NCBI GenBank assembly: GCA_963840245.1
Contig: CAWIYI010000025.1
Location: 1 to 64,000 of the forward strand
DNA from: Bog-473 sp963840245
GTDB lineage: Bacteria; Actinomycetota; Acidimicrobiia; Acidimicrobiales; RAAP-2
Length of the DNA stretch: 64,000 bases
Direction of reading: 5' to 3'
Position 1 is the first letter of the stretch. The number at the start of each line of letters is the position of its first letter. Positions 17,613 through 24,865 of the stretch are shown here, piece after piece. A model generated the notes under the pieces. It was not told where the DNA came from. It made no database searches and saw only the letters and a program-made list of their open reading frames with translations. The translations under genes were made by a program, and so were the position numbers.

Positions 17613-18548
17613 ATGTCCGTTGAAGCGCCTGCCCTCCCGGGCCGGCGAGCCACATGGTCGTGGTCGACGGTCGGGGCCTACATCGCCCTGACCAAGCCAC
17701 GGATCATCGAGCTCCTGCTGGTCACGACCCTCCCCACCATGGTGGTGGCGCAGCGCGGCCTGCCCCCGGTCTGGCTCATGGTCGCCACCCTGGCCGGCGG
17801 GGCATTGGCGGCGGGCGGGGCCAACGCCATCAACATGGTGGTCGACCGCGACATCGACCGCCTGATGAACCGGACCAAGAACCGTCCGCTGGTGACCGGC
17901 GCCATGGCGCCGGCTGCCGCGCTGGTCTTCGCCCTGTCGCTCGAGGTGGCGGCCTTCATCGAGCTGTGGTTGGCCGTGAACCTGCTCTCGGCGGTGCTGG
18001 CCATCTCGGCGACCCTCTTCTACGTCTTCGTGTACACGCTCTGGCTCAAGCGCCGCTCCACCCAGAACATCGTGATCGGGGGCGCGGCGGGTGCGGTGCC
18101 GGTGCTCGTGGGCTGGGCGGCCGTGACCGACAGCCTGGCCTGGGCGCCGGTGGTGCTCTTCGCCATCATCTTCATCTGGACGCCGCCGCATTTCTGGTCG
18201 CTGGCGGTGCGCTACAAGGAGGACTACCGGGCGGCCGATGTGCCCATGCTGCCGGTGGTGGCGTCCATGAAGCGCACCACCACCGAGATCGTCTATTACA
18301 CGGTGGCGCTGGTGGCGGTGTCGTTCCTGTTCGGGCCGGTGGCCCACCTCGGCTGGATCTACATGATCACCGCCGCCGTGCTCGGCGCCGGGTTCCTCTA
18401 CTTCGTGACCCGCCTGTGGGGCCTGGCCCAGAACGGGCAGGTCACCGGGCGCGACGCCATGAAGGTCTTCGGGTACTCCATCACCTACCTCACCGTGCTG
18501 TTCGTGGCGATGGCGGGCGACGTACTCATCTCCAATCACGTTCACTAG
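17613..18548 (+). CDS. ctaB: protoheme IX farnesyltransferase
   Basis: 311 residues with nine hydrophobic segments, UbiA superfamily. The first Asp-rich motif is NMVVDRDIDRLMNRTKNRPL (about residue 85). The second-half motif is LWLKRRSTQNIVIGG, followed by the CtaB signature IWTPPHFWSLA. It transfers farnesyl to heme B to make heme O, used by CtaA encoded divergently. The ATG at 17613 gives MSVEAPALPG. A membrane-anchored redoxin starts 12 bp after the stop, so the cytochrome oxidase assembly genes appear clustered. Confidence 0.95.
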   Translation: MSVEAPALPGRRATWSWSTVGAYIALTKPRIIELLLVTTLPTMVVAQRGLPPVWLMVATLAGGALAAGGANAINMVVDRDIDRLMNRTKNRPLVTGAMAPAAALVFALSLEVAAFIELWLAVNLLSAVLAISATLFYVFVYTLWLKRRSTQNIVIGGAAGAVPVLVGWAAVTDSLAWAPVVLFAIIFIWTPPHFWSLAVRYKEDYRAADVPMLPVVASMKRTTTEIVYYTVALVAVSFLFGPVAHLGWIYMITAAVLGAGFLYFVTRLWGLAQNGQVTGRDAMKVFGYSITYLTVLFVAMAGDVLISNHVH

Positions 18549-18560
18549 CGTCCTCGCGCG

Positions 18561-19208
18561 ATGACCGACGCACCTCCTGATCCGGAGCCCTCACCTGCGC
18601 CCGGGTCCGATGGCGCCCCAGCGGTCCGCCGGCCCCGCAAGCGCTTCATCTTCATCGGCCTGGGCATCGGTCTGCTGATCATCCTGATCGTCGGGCTGAC
18701 GACCAGCTTCGGCACGACTCAGAGCACGACGGACACGCCCCACGAGGGGGGGACGGTGCCGTCCTTCACGCGCCAGAACATCGGTCCCTCCGGGCCACCG
18801 CAGGTCTCGGTGCCCTCCGACGGTGGCGCGGACAGCACGCCGACGGTCCTCTTGTTCTTCGGGAACTGGTGCCCGAGCTGCCACCAGGAGCTTCCCCCGC
18901 TGGCCGCAGCCGTGCGCCAGCAGGACCACGCCGGCGGCGCGTTGGCGCGGATCCGGGTCATCGGCGTGGACAGCGAGGACTCCACGTCGAGCGCCCGCTC
19001 CTTCATTCACAGCGCAGGGGTCACGTTCCCCGTCGCCTACGACCCGGACGTCAGTGTGACCAGCGGGCTCTTCGCGTTTGACGGCGACCCCTACGCGGTG
19101 TTCGTCAACGGTGACGGCACCATCGCCAAGATCGTGCGGGGCGCCGTGCTCACGCCCTCCTCGCTCACGGCCGACGAACGGGCGCTCCTACCCGACAACG
19201 CGTCGTAG
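18561..19208 (+). CDS. membrane-anchored TlpA-like thiol-disulfide protein
   Basis: 215 residues: a Pro-rich cytoplasmic leader, one transmembrane helix at about 28-48, a linker, then a thioredoxin-fold domain. The redox motif WCPSC (Cys104 and Cys107) sits in 'LLFFGNWCPSCHQELPPLA', and a cis-Pro-like loop is at 'GDPYAVFV'. The domain faces outside. It follows ctaB by 12 bp, so a role in cytochrome oxidase or cytochrome c assembly (delivering or removing electrons at Cys) is likely but inferred from context. The ATG at 18561 follows closely on the ctaB stop. Confidence 0.85.
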   Translation: MTDAPPDPEPSPAPGSDGAPAVRRPRKRFIFIGLGIGLLIILIVGLTTSFGTTQSTTDTPHEGGTVPSFTRQNIGPSGPPQVSVPSDGGADSTPTVLLFFGNWCPSCHQELPPLAAAVRQQDHAGGALARIRVIGVDSEDSTSSARSFIHSAGVTFPVAYDPDVSVTSGLFAFDGDPYAVFVNGDGTIAKIVRGAVLTPSSLTADERALLPDNAS

Positions 19209-19242
19209 GCGGCCGTCACGACGTCGAAGGTGAAGGCGTTGC

Positions 19243-20001
19243 TCATTCCCACCGGAACGTGAGCGCGGCGGCCACCGGCGCCGCCACTGCCCAGACCGCC
19301 AGCACGGCCCAGGACTCCGCCGGTACCGCGGCGCCCGCACCGAGGGTGGCGTGCAACGCGGCGGAGAGCGCCTCGGCCGGCAACAGCTTGGCGAAGTCGG
19401 CCAGCCCGGCCGGGAGCTTCGAGATCGGGACGATCATGCCGCCCAGCAGGAGCAAGATGAGATAGAGGCCGTTCGCCGCGGCCAGGTTCACCTCGGCCCG
19501 CAGCGTGCCGGCCATGAAGAGGCCGATCCCGGCGAAGGCGGCGGAGCCCAGCAGCACGGCGCCGATCGCACCGGCCACCGCGACCGAGCCGCCGCCGCCG
19601 GGGTCCCAGCCCAGGGCCAGCCCGACCGGCAGCAGGACGGCGGCCTGCAGCAGCTCGACGGCCACGATCGTGAGGATCTTGGCGCCGAGCAGACGCGGGC
19701 GGCCGAGCGGAGTGGCGCCCAGCCGCTTGAGCACGCCGTAGCCGCGCTCGAAGCCGGTGGCGATGCCGAGGGAGACCATCGCCGTCGACATGACGGCGAG
19801 GGCCAGGATGCCCGGCACGAAGAAATTGGCGGGAGTTGCCGTCGGGGTCGAGACCACCGACACCTTGGAGAAGAAGAGCAGGAACACGACGGGGATGCCG
19901 AGTGTCAGCAGGAGGGTCTCGCCGCGGCGCAGGGTCATGTAGACCTCCGCGCCGGTCTGCGCGGTCAGCGGGCGCAGGGTGCTGCTTGTCGTCGCGCTCA
20001 C
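19243..20001 (-). CDS. ABC-2 type transporter permease
   Basis: About 252 residues from the GTG at 20001 (VSATTSSTLRPLTAQ), with six hydrophobic segments typical of ABC-2 exporters. Conserved family elements are 'EVYMTLRRGETLLLTLGIPV' near the N-terminus, 'GYGVLKRLGATPLGRPRLL' in the first loop and 'LLLGGMIVPISKLP' before the last helices. Its start codon overlaps the stop of the ATPase gene (GTGA), so the two are translationally coupled. Exports an unknown substrate, often a drug, lipid or polysaccharide-related molecule in this family. It converges on the redoxin gene. Confidence 0.9.
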   Translation of the reverse strand: MSATTSSTLRPLTAQTGAEVYMTLRRGETLLLTLGIPVVFLLFFSKVSVVSTPTATPANFFVPGILALAVMSTAMVSLGIATGFERGYGVLKRLGATPLGRPRLLGAKILTIVAVELLQAAVLLPVGLALGWDPGGGGSVAVAGAIGAVLLGSAAFAGIGLFMAGTLRAEVNLAAANGLYLILLLLGGMIVPISKLPAGLADFAKLLPAEALSAALHATLGAGAAVPAESWAVLAVWAVAAPVAAALTFRWE

Positions 20002-21050
20002 CGGCCCCGGCCCCGGCCTCGGCCCCGGCCCCGGCCCCGGGACCGGCGCGTGTCCGCCCGACCTGCCGCCGTGTCGTTTGCGTGGTCGGCCGCGTCCTCG
20101 CCGGCCGTGGTGACGGCGGCCGCTCCCACCGTCTCGAAGTACACGTCCTCGAGGGTCTTGCCCGCCACCAGGTCGGTGAGGGTGGCGCCGCGCTCGGCCA
20201 GGAACGTGGCCACCGCCGCGGTGACGGCGGGGGTCGCCACCCCCGAGGCCTCGACCCGGTAGCGACCGGACGCGGTCTCGTTGACCACGGTCCCCGCCCC
20301 GACGGCGGCGGCCAGCGCGACGGTGTCGAGCGCGGGGGGCGCGCCGAAGGTGATGACCGGCGGAGCGTCGCCCGCGGGCCCGGTCCCCGTGGTCAGGCCG
20401 TGCGGCGTGCCCTCCAGCACGACGCGGCCCGCCGACAGGATCACGATGCGGTCCGCCATCCGTTCGGCCTCGCCCAGCTCGTGGGTGGTGAGGACGACGC
20501 ACACGCCCCTTTCCTTCATGTCGGCCACCACGGCGCGCACGGCGATGCGCCCCTCGGGGTCGACGCCCGCTGTCGGCTCGTCGAGGAAGGCCACCTCCGG
20601 CCGGCCGACCAGGGCCAGGGCGAGGGAGAGCCGTTGCTGCTCGCCGCCCGACAGATGGCGCCAGGGCGTGGCGGCGACGCCGCGCAGGCCGACGAGGTCG
20701 AGCAGTTCGTCCGCCGGCACGGCGTCGGGGTAGTAGCCGGCGAAGAGGTCGAGGACGCGGCGCGGCCCGAGCATGGGGTAGACGCCGCCGCGCTGGAGCA
20801 TGACACCGACGCGGCCGCTGAGCGCGCCGTGGTCGGCGATCGGATCGAGGCCGAGGACGCGCGCCTCGCCGGCGACCGGGCGGCGGTAGCCCTCCAGTGT
20901 CTCGACGGTCGACGTCTTGCCGGCGCCGTTCGGCCCGAGCACGACGAGCACCTCACCGGCTTCGGCGGCCAGGTCGACGCCGTCGACCGCGGGAGGTGTC
21001 CCGGCGGGGCCGTAGCGCACGGTGAGGCCGGTGACCTCGACGGCTGGCAC
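19998..21050 (-). CDS. ABC transporter ATP-binding protein
   Basis: 350 residues. Walker A GPNGAGKTS at 39-47, Q-loop MLQRGG, signature LSGGEQQRLS, Walker B VAFLDEPTAGVDP, switch His in TTHELGEAE. An ATPase domain of about 230 residues is followed by a C-terminal region typical of drug-exporter ATPases (with 'LAERGATLTDLVAGKTLEDV'). The last 15 or so residues are an unusual Arg-Gly repeat produced by a GGCCCC hexamer tract. The stop overlaps the permease GTG. Divergent from serS with only 26 bp between starts, so the promoters overlap. Confidence 0.93.
   Translation of the reverse strand: MPAVEVTGLTVRYGPAGTPPAVDGVDLAAEAGEVLVVLGPNGAGKTSTVETLEGYRRPVAGEARVLGLDPIADHGALSGRVGVMLQRGGVYPMLGPRRVLDLFAGYYPDAVPADELLDLVGLRGVAATPWRHLSGGEQQRLSLALALVGRPEVAFLDEPTAGVDPEGRIAVRAVVADMKERGVCVVLTTHELGEAERMADRIVILSAGRVVLEGTPHGLTTGTGPAGDAPPVITFGAPPALDTVALAAAVGAGTVVNETASGRYRVEASGVATPAVTAAVATFLAERGATLTDLVAGKTLEDVYFETVGAAAVTTAGEDAADHANDTAAGRADTRRSRGRGRGRGRGRGR
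20001..20041. repeat. GGCCCC hexanucleotide tract
   Basis: About six copies of a GGCCCC-type hexamer with one GGCCTC variant, spanning the 3' end of the ATPase gene. On the minus strand it encodes alternating Arg-Gly. Copy number could vary by slippage, changing tail length in two-residue steps without a frameshift. Confidence 0.8.
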
Positions 21051-21076
21051 GGCGTCGCAGGCTACTTTGAGCAGGA

Positions 21077-22381
21077 GTGATCGATATCCGGGTGCTCCGT
21101 GACGATCCCGACGCGGTCAAGGCCGCGCTGGCCCGGCGCGGCGTGGAGGCGGCCGAGGTCGACGCGGTGATGGAGGCCGACAGGGCCTGGAGCGCGCGGC
21201 TGCGTGTCGCCGAGGCCATGCGGGCCGAGGTCAAGGAGCTCTCGCGCCTGGTCGGGCAGGCCAAGAAGGCGGGCGACGAGACACGGGCCGCCGAGCTCAG
21301 CAGGCGTAGCCGCCGACTGGGCGACGACGAGCGCGTCGCCGCCGCCGAGGCCGAGGCCTACCTGGAGCAGCGACAGACGGCTCTGCTCTACCTCCCCAAC
21401 ATCCCGGCCGACGACGCGCCGGACGGGGTGGGCGAGGAGGACAACGTGGAAGTCCGCCGGTGGTGGCCCGGGCAGGAAACGGGGCGCCAGGAGCCCGGAA
21501 GGGCGGCCCACCAGGAGGTCCCGCACTGGGAGATCGGCGAGTCGCTGCAGATCCTCGACATGGAGCGCGGGGCGCGGCTGGCCGGTTCCATGTTCCCGCT
21601 CTACCGGGGCCCTGGGGCCCGGCTGCTGCGCGCGCTGACCGCGTTCGCTCTCGACCGCCACGCGCCGGCCTACGAGGAGGTCCGGCCGCCGACGGTGGTG
21701 CTGACCGAGACCATGACCTCCACCGGCCACCTGCCCAAGTTCGCCGACGACGCCTATCACCTCGAGCGCGACGACCTGTGGCTCATCCCGACGGCCGAGG
21801 TGCCGCTCACGTCCATGCACCGGGGCGAGATCCTGGAGGAATCCCAGCTCCCTTTGCGCTTCACCGCGGCGACCGCCTGTTACCGACGCGAGGCGGGTTC
21901 GGCCGGGCGCGACACACGGGGCCTGCTGCGAGTGCACGAGTTCGACAAGGTGGAGCTGTTCGCCTACACCACGCCCGCCGATGCGCTCGAGGCGCAGTCC
22001 GACATCTTGGAACGGGCCGAGTCGATGCTCCGGGACCTCGAGCTGCCCTACCGGGTACTCGACCTGTGCTGCGGAGACCTCGGCGGCTCGGCGGCGCGCA
22101 CCTTCGACCTGGAGGCCTACGCGCCCGGCGTCGACCGCTGGCTCGAGGTGAGCTCGGTCAGCTGGTTCCGCGACTACCAGGCCCGCCGGGCCAACGTGCG
22201 CTTCCGCCCCGCCGGGGGCGGCTCGCTGCAACTGGTGCACACGGTCAACGGCTCGGCGCTGGCCTGGCCGCGCATCTGGGCCGCCCTGGTGGAGAACGGG
22301 CGCCAGCCGGACGGGACCGTGCTGCTGCCCGAGTGCCTGGCGCCGTATCTCGGCGGGGAACTGCTGATCAAGGCGCCATGA
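21077..22381 (+). CDS. serS: serine--tRNA ligase
   Basis: 434 residues, standard for SerRS. The N-terminal antiparallel coiled coil (about 25-110) binds the long variable arm of tRNA-Ser. The class II catalytic core has motif 2 in 'CYRREAGSAGRDTRGLLRVH' with FDKVELF, and motif 3 in HTVNGSALAWPRIWAALVEN. 'IPTAEVPLTSMHRGE' and 'WLEVSSVSWFRDYQARR' are also SerRS hallmarks. GTG start at 21077. It charges tRNA-Ser (and initiates Sec synthesis if present). No T-box is seen in the 26-bp gap to the divergent ABC gene. Confidence 0.97.
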   Translation: MIDIRVLRDDPDAVKAALARRGVEAAEVDAVMEADRAWSARLRVAEAMRAEVKELSRLVGQAKKAGDETRAAELSRRSRRLGDDERVAAAEAEAYLEQRQTALLYLPNIPADDAPDGVGEEDNVEVRRWWPGQETGRQEPGRAAHQEVPHWEIGESLQILDMERGARLAGSMFPLYRGPGARLLRALTAFALDRHAPAYEEVRPPTVVLTETMTSTGHLPKFADDAYHLERDDLWLIPTAEVPLTSMHRGEILEESQLPLRFTAATACYRREAGSAGRDTRGLLRVHEFDKVELFAYTTPADALEAQSDILERAESMLRDLELPYRVLDLCCGDLGGSAARTFDLEAYAPGVDRWLEVSSVSWFRDYQARRANVRFRPAGGGSLQLVHTVNGSALAWPRIWAALVENGRQPDGTVLLPECLAPYLGGELLIKAP

Positions 22382-22510
22382 GGCCGGCGCCCACCCTCTC
22401 CGTGCGCGCATCCGGGCCGGTGGTGCCGCTGGCCGCGGCGGCGGTGGTGCCGGTGCCGGTGGCGGCGGCGGTGATCGTGGTGGTGGCGGCGGCGTCGGCG
22501 GTGGTTTCAG

Positions 22511-22538
22511 AAACTATAAGCAGTGTGGTTGATAGTTT
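22511..22538. promoter_or_regulatory. 28-bp palindromic operator, site 1
   Basis: AAACTAT-N14-ATAGTTT is a perfect 7-bp inverted repeat in an otherwise GC-rich 202-bp gap, 46 bp before the MDMPI-family ATG. A second site with the same spacing and 21 of 28 identical positions is at 53673-53700. The outer arms contain TATAGT/GATAGT, which could also serve as a -10 element. Confidence 0.55.
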
Positions 22539-22583
22539 GACGAGACGTCCCCGGTCCCAGGGGCCGGTGGGCGCCGTGACCCC

Positions 22584-23330
22584 ATGACGGTCGTCGACGT
22601 CGAGGGGCACGGGCCGGCCGAGCACTTCGGGTTCGGCGACAGGCTCGAGATCATCGCGGCGGAGAGCCGGCGCCTGGCCGACACGGTGGCGGCACGCGAT
22701 CTCGAAGCGAGGGTGCCGTCCACTCCCGAGTGGTCGGTGCGCGACCTGGCCCACCACATCGGCGAGGTGCAGTGGTACTGGGGTCAGAACGTCCGGGCGC
22801 AGAATGCGAGCGAGCGCTCCGGGGCCGAACTGACGGCCTTTCCCGAGGACAGCGACCTGCTGGCCTGGCTGGGCTGGTGCACCTATTCACTGCTCGGCGC
22901 ATTGCGCGAAGTCGGCGCTGACGCGCCGTGCTGGGCGTGGTGGCCCGAGCCCCACACCGCGGGTGCTGTGGGTCGGCATCAGGCCCAGGAGGTGTCTGTG
23001 CACCGCTGGGACGCCGAGGGCGTGACCGGTGCGTCGACACCACTCCACCCCGGGCTGGCCGACGACGGGGTGCCCGAGTTCATCGAGATCATGGTCGGTT
23101 CCGATCTGGCCTCGCTGCCGGGCGCCGTCACCCTGACGGCCACCGACACCGGCGCGAGCTGGCGCGTCGCCGGCGCCGGGGGCGACCGGGCCGCCCGGGT
23201 CTCCGAGCTGCGGGCCTCGGCGTCGGACCTGGTGCTCATGCTTTACCGTCGCCTGCCCGTCCCCGACGCCGCGGTGGAGGGCGACCCGGTGCTGGTGGCG
23301 GCGCTGCTGTCCCTGGCCGACACGAGATGA
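22584..23330 (+). CDS. maleylpyruvate isomerase family mycothiol-dependent enzyme
   Basis: 248 residues with the DinB-like four-helix MDMPI-N domain: 'LADTVAARDLEARVPSTPEW' with SVRDLAHHIGEV gives the first metal His residues. 'GRHQAQEVSVHRWDAEG' supplies the third conserved His region at about 135-150. A C-terminal MDMPI-C domain (residues 160-248) follows. Such proteins use mycothiol as a cofactor, which limits the host to Actinomycetota. True maleylpyruvate isomerase activity is not implied. The gene overlaps the MBL hydrolase by 4 bases (ATGA). A palindromic operator precedes it. Confidence 0.88.
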   Translation: MTVVDVEGHGPAEHFGFGDRLEIIAAESRRLADTVAARDLEARVPSTPEWSVRDLAHHIGEVQWYWGQNVRAQNASERSGAELTAFPEDSDLLAWLGWCTYSLLGALREVGADAPCWAWWPEPHTAGAVGRHQAQEVSVHRWDAEGVTGASTPLHPGLADDGVPEFIEIMVGSDLASLPGAVTLTATDTGASWRVAGAGGDRAARVSELRASASDLVLMLYRRLPVPDAAVEGDPVLVAALLSLADTR

Positions 23331-24061
23331 CCGAGCTGACCTTCCTGGGCACAGGCAACTTCGTCGCCCCACCGGGCCGGTACTGGAACAGCTTCGTCCT
23401 GGATGCGTCGGTCCTCGTGGAGCCGTCTCCGACAGCGCTGCCGCATCTGCGGCGCTGCGGCATCCCGGTCGACGCCATCGAGGTCGTCGTCGTCTCGCAC
23501 TTCCACGCCGACCACTGCTTCGGTTGGCCCTTCCTGCTCGAGGCGGTCGCCGAGAGGGGCGCCGGACGGACGCTGCACGTGGTTGGACCGCCCGGGATCG
23601 AGACGCACCTGGCCCATATGAACGAGGTCGGCGCGGTGGGATCGGTGACCGCCATGGCCCGGACCAACCTCGACCTGCGCTTCGTCGAGGTCGACGGGAG
23701 CTGGCAGGAGGCCGGGCCCCTGCGCTTCCGGGCCGTCGAGGTCGTGCACGTGCCGTACCTGCGCTGCTACGGCTACCTGTTCGACCGGGGGAGCCGTGTG
23801 ATCGGCTACTCGGGCGACACCACCCCGTGCGAGGGACTCAGCGAGCTGGCGCGCGAGGCGGGGGTGCTGGTCGTGGAATGCAACGGGCGGCACACGCCGC
23901 CCGGCGTCCCGACGTCGCATATGGACGAGGAATCCGTCCGGGCCCTCCAGGCCGCCCACCCCGACGTGCACCTGGTCCTGACGCACCTGGGCGAGCAGGT
24001 GGACACCGCGTCCATGAGCGGCATGACCGTCCCGGACGACTTCGAGCGTCTGAGCGTCTGA
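23327..24061 (+). CDS. MBL-fold metallohydrolase, RNase Z-like
   Basis: 244 residues. The metal motif HFHADH is in 'VVVSHFHADHCFGWPF'; further ligands are His in 'EVVHVPYLRCYGYLF' and Asp in GYSGDTTPCEG, and a final His in 'LVLTHLGEQ'. The sequence opens TELTFLGTGN, typical of the RNase Z/phosphodiesterase-like MBL branch. Length is short for tRNase Z and no exosite arm is visible, so a small-molecule hydrolase is more likely. The start overlaps the MDMPI gene stop (ATGA), so the pair is co-translated. The last codons lie in a four-copy 8-bp repeat. Confidence 0.88.
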   Translation: MTELTFLGTGNFVAPPGRYWNSFVLDASVLVEPSPTALPHLRRCGIPVDAIEVVVVSHFHADHCFGWPFLLEAVAERGAGRTLHVVGPPGIETHLAHMNEVGAVGSVTAMARTNLDLRFVEVDGSWQEAGPLRFRAVEVVHVPYLRCYGYLFDRGSRVIGYSGDTTPCEGLSELAREAGVLVVECNGRHTPPGVPTSHMDEESVRALQAAHPDVHLVLTHLGEQVDTASMSGMTVPDDFERLSV

Positions 24062-24075
24062 GCGTCTGAGCGTCT
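24044..24075 (+). repeat. GAGCGTCT x4 tandem repeat over a stop codon
   Basis: Four perfect copies of the 8-mer GAGCGTCT begin at 24044, 24052, 24060 and 24068. The MBL gene ends inside the array. Since 8 is not a multiple of 3, loss or gain of units would change the C-terminus. Confidence 0.9.
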
Positions 24076-24088
24076 GACGTCGAGTCCG

Positions 24089-24865
24089 TCAAGCTGCGGC
24101 GAAGCGGTAGCCCACGCCGCGCACCGTCGTGATGAGGATCGGCGTCGAGGGGTCGGCCTCGATGCGGGAGCGCAACCGCTTGATGTGCACGTCGAGCGTC
24201 TTGGTGTCGCCGATGTAGTCGGTGCCCCACACGCGATCGATGAGCACGTCGCGCGTGAGCACGCGCCCGGAGTTCTCGACGAGGAGGCGCAGCAACTCGA
24301 ACTCCTTGCGCCGCAGGTGCACCTCCTCGCCGCGCACGAACACGCGGCGCTGGTCGAAGTCGACCTTGATCCCGTTGGACTCCCAGGTGCCGTCGCTGCC
24401 GAGCTCGATGGAGCCCTCGATGTCGCGGGACTCGGAGCCCCCCGGGGCGCGCCGCAGGACGGCGCGCATGCGCGCCACCAGCTCGCGCAGGCGGTAGGGC
24501 TTGGTCACGTAGTCGTCCGCGCCGACCTCGAGGGCGACGACGGTGTCGATCTCGGTGCCCTTGGCCGTCACCATGATGATGGGGACAGACGAGCGCGTCC
24601 GGATGGCGCGGCAGACGTCGATCCCCGACAGCTTCGGCAGCATGAGGTCCAGCAGAAGGATGTCGGGCACGGTCTCGTCGAAGAGATGCAGGGCCTCGTC
24701 GCCGTCGCGGGCCACCGTCACCCGGAAGCCCTCGTTGGTCAACCCGATCACCAGCGCCTCGATGAAGGACTCCTCGTCCTCGGCCAGCAGCACGTTGACG
24801 GGTCCCTCGCCGGCCGCCGGGCGTCCTGTCTTCTTGCCGGTCTTGCCGGCGCCGGACTTGCTCAC
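24089..24865 (-). CDS. regX3: OmpR/PhoB-type response regulator (RegX3-like)
   Basis: 258 residues from GTG 24865. A short basic leader (KSGAGKTGKKTG) precedes the receiver domain: acidic pocket 'LLAEDEE', phosphoacceptor Asp73 in ILLLDLMLPK, and conserved Lys in VTKPYR. The C-terminal winged helix has 'RRKEFELLRLLVENSGRVLT' and 'GDTKTLDVHIKRLRSRIE', as in RegX3/PhoP. The start overlaps the kinase stop (GTGA). Known RegX3 activates phosphate-scavenging genes through 11-bp direct repeats; a matching repeat lies at 14743-14764. A linker of about 30 residues between receiver and DNA-binding domain (APGGSESRDIEGSI...) is longer than usual. Confidence 0.88.
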   Translation of the reverse strand: MSKSGAGKTGKKTGRPAAGEGPVNVLLAEDEESFIEALVIGLTNEGFRVTVARDGDEALHLFDETVPDILLLDLMLPKLSGIDVCRAIRTRSSVPIIMVTAKGTEIDTVVALEVGADDYVTKPYRLRELVARMRAVLRRAPGGSESRDIEGSIELGSDGTWESNGIKVDFDQRRVFVRGEEVHLRRKEFELLRLLVENSGRVLTRDVLIDRVWGTDYIGDTKTLDVHIKRLRSRIEADPSTPILITTVRGVGYRFAAA

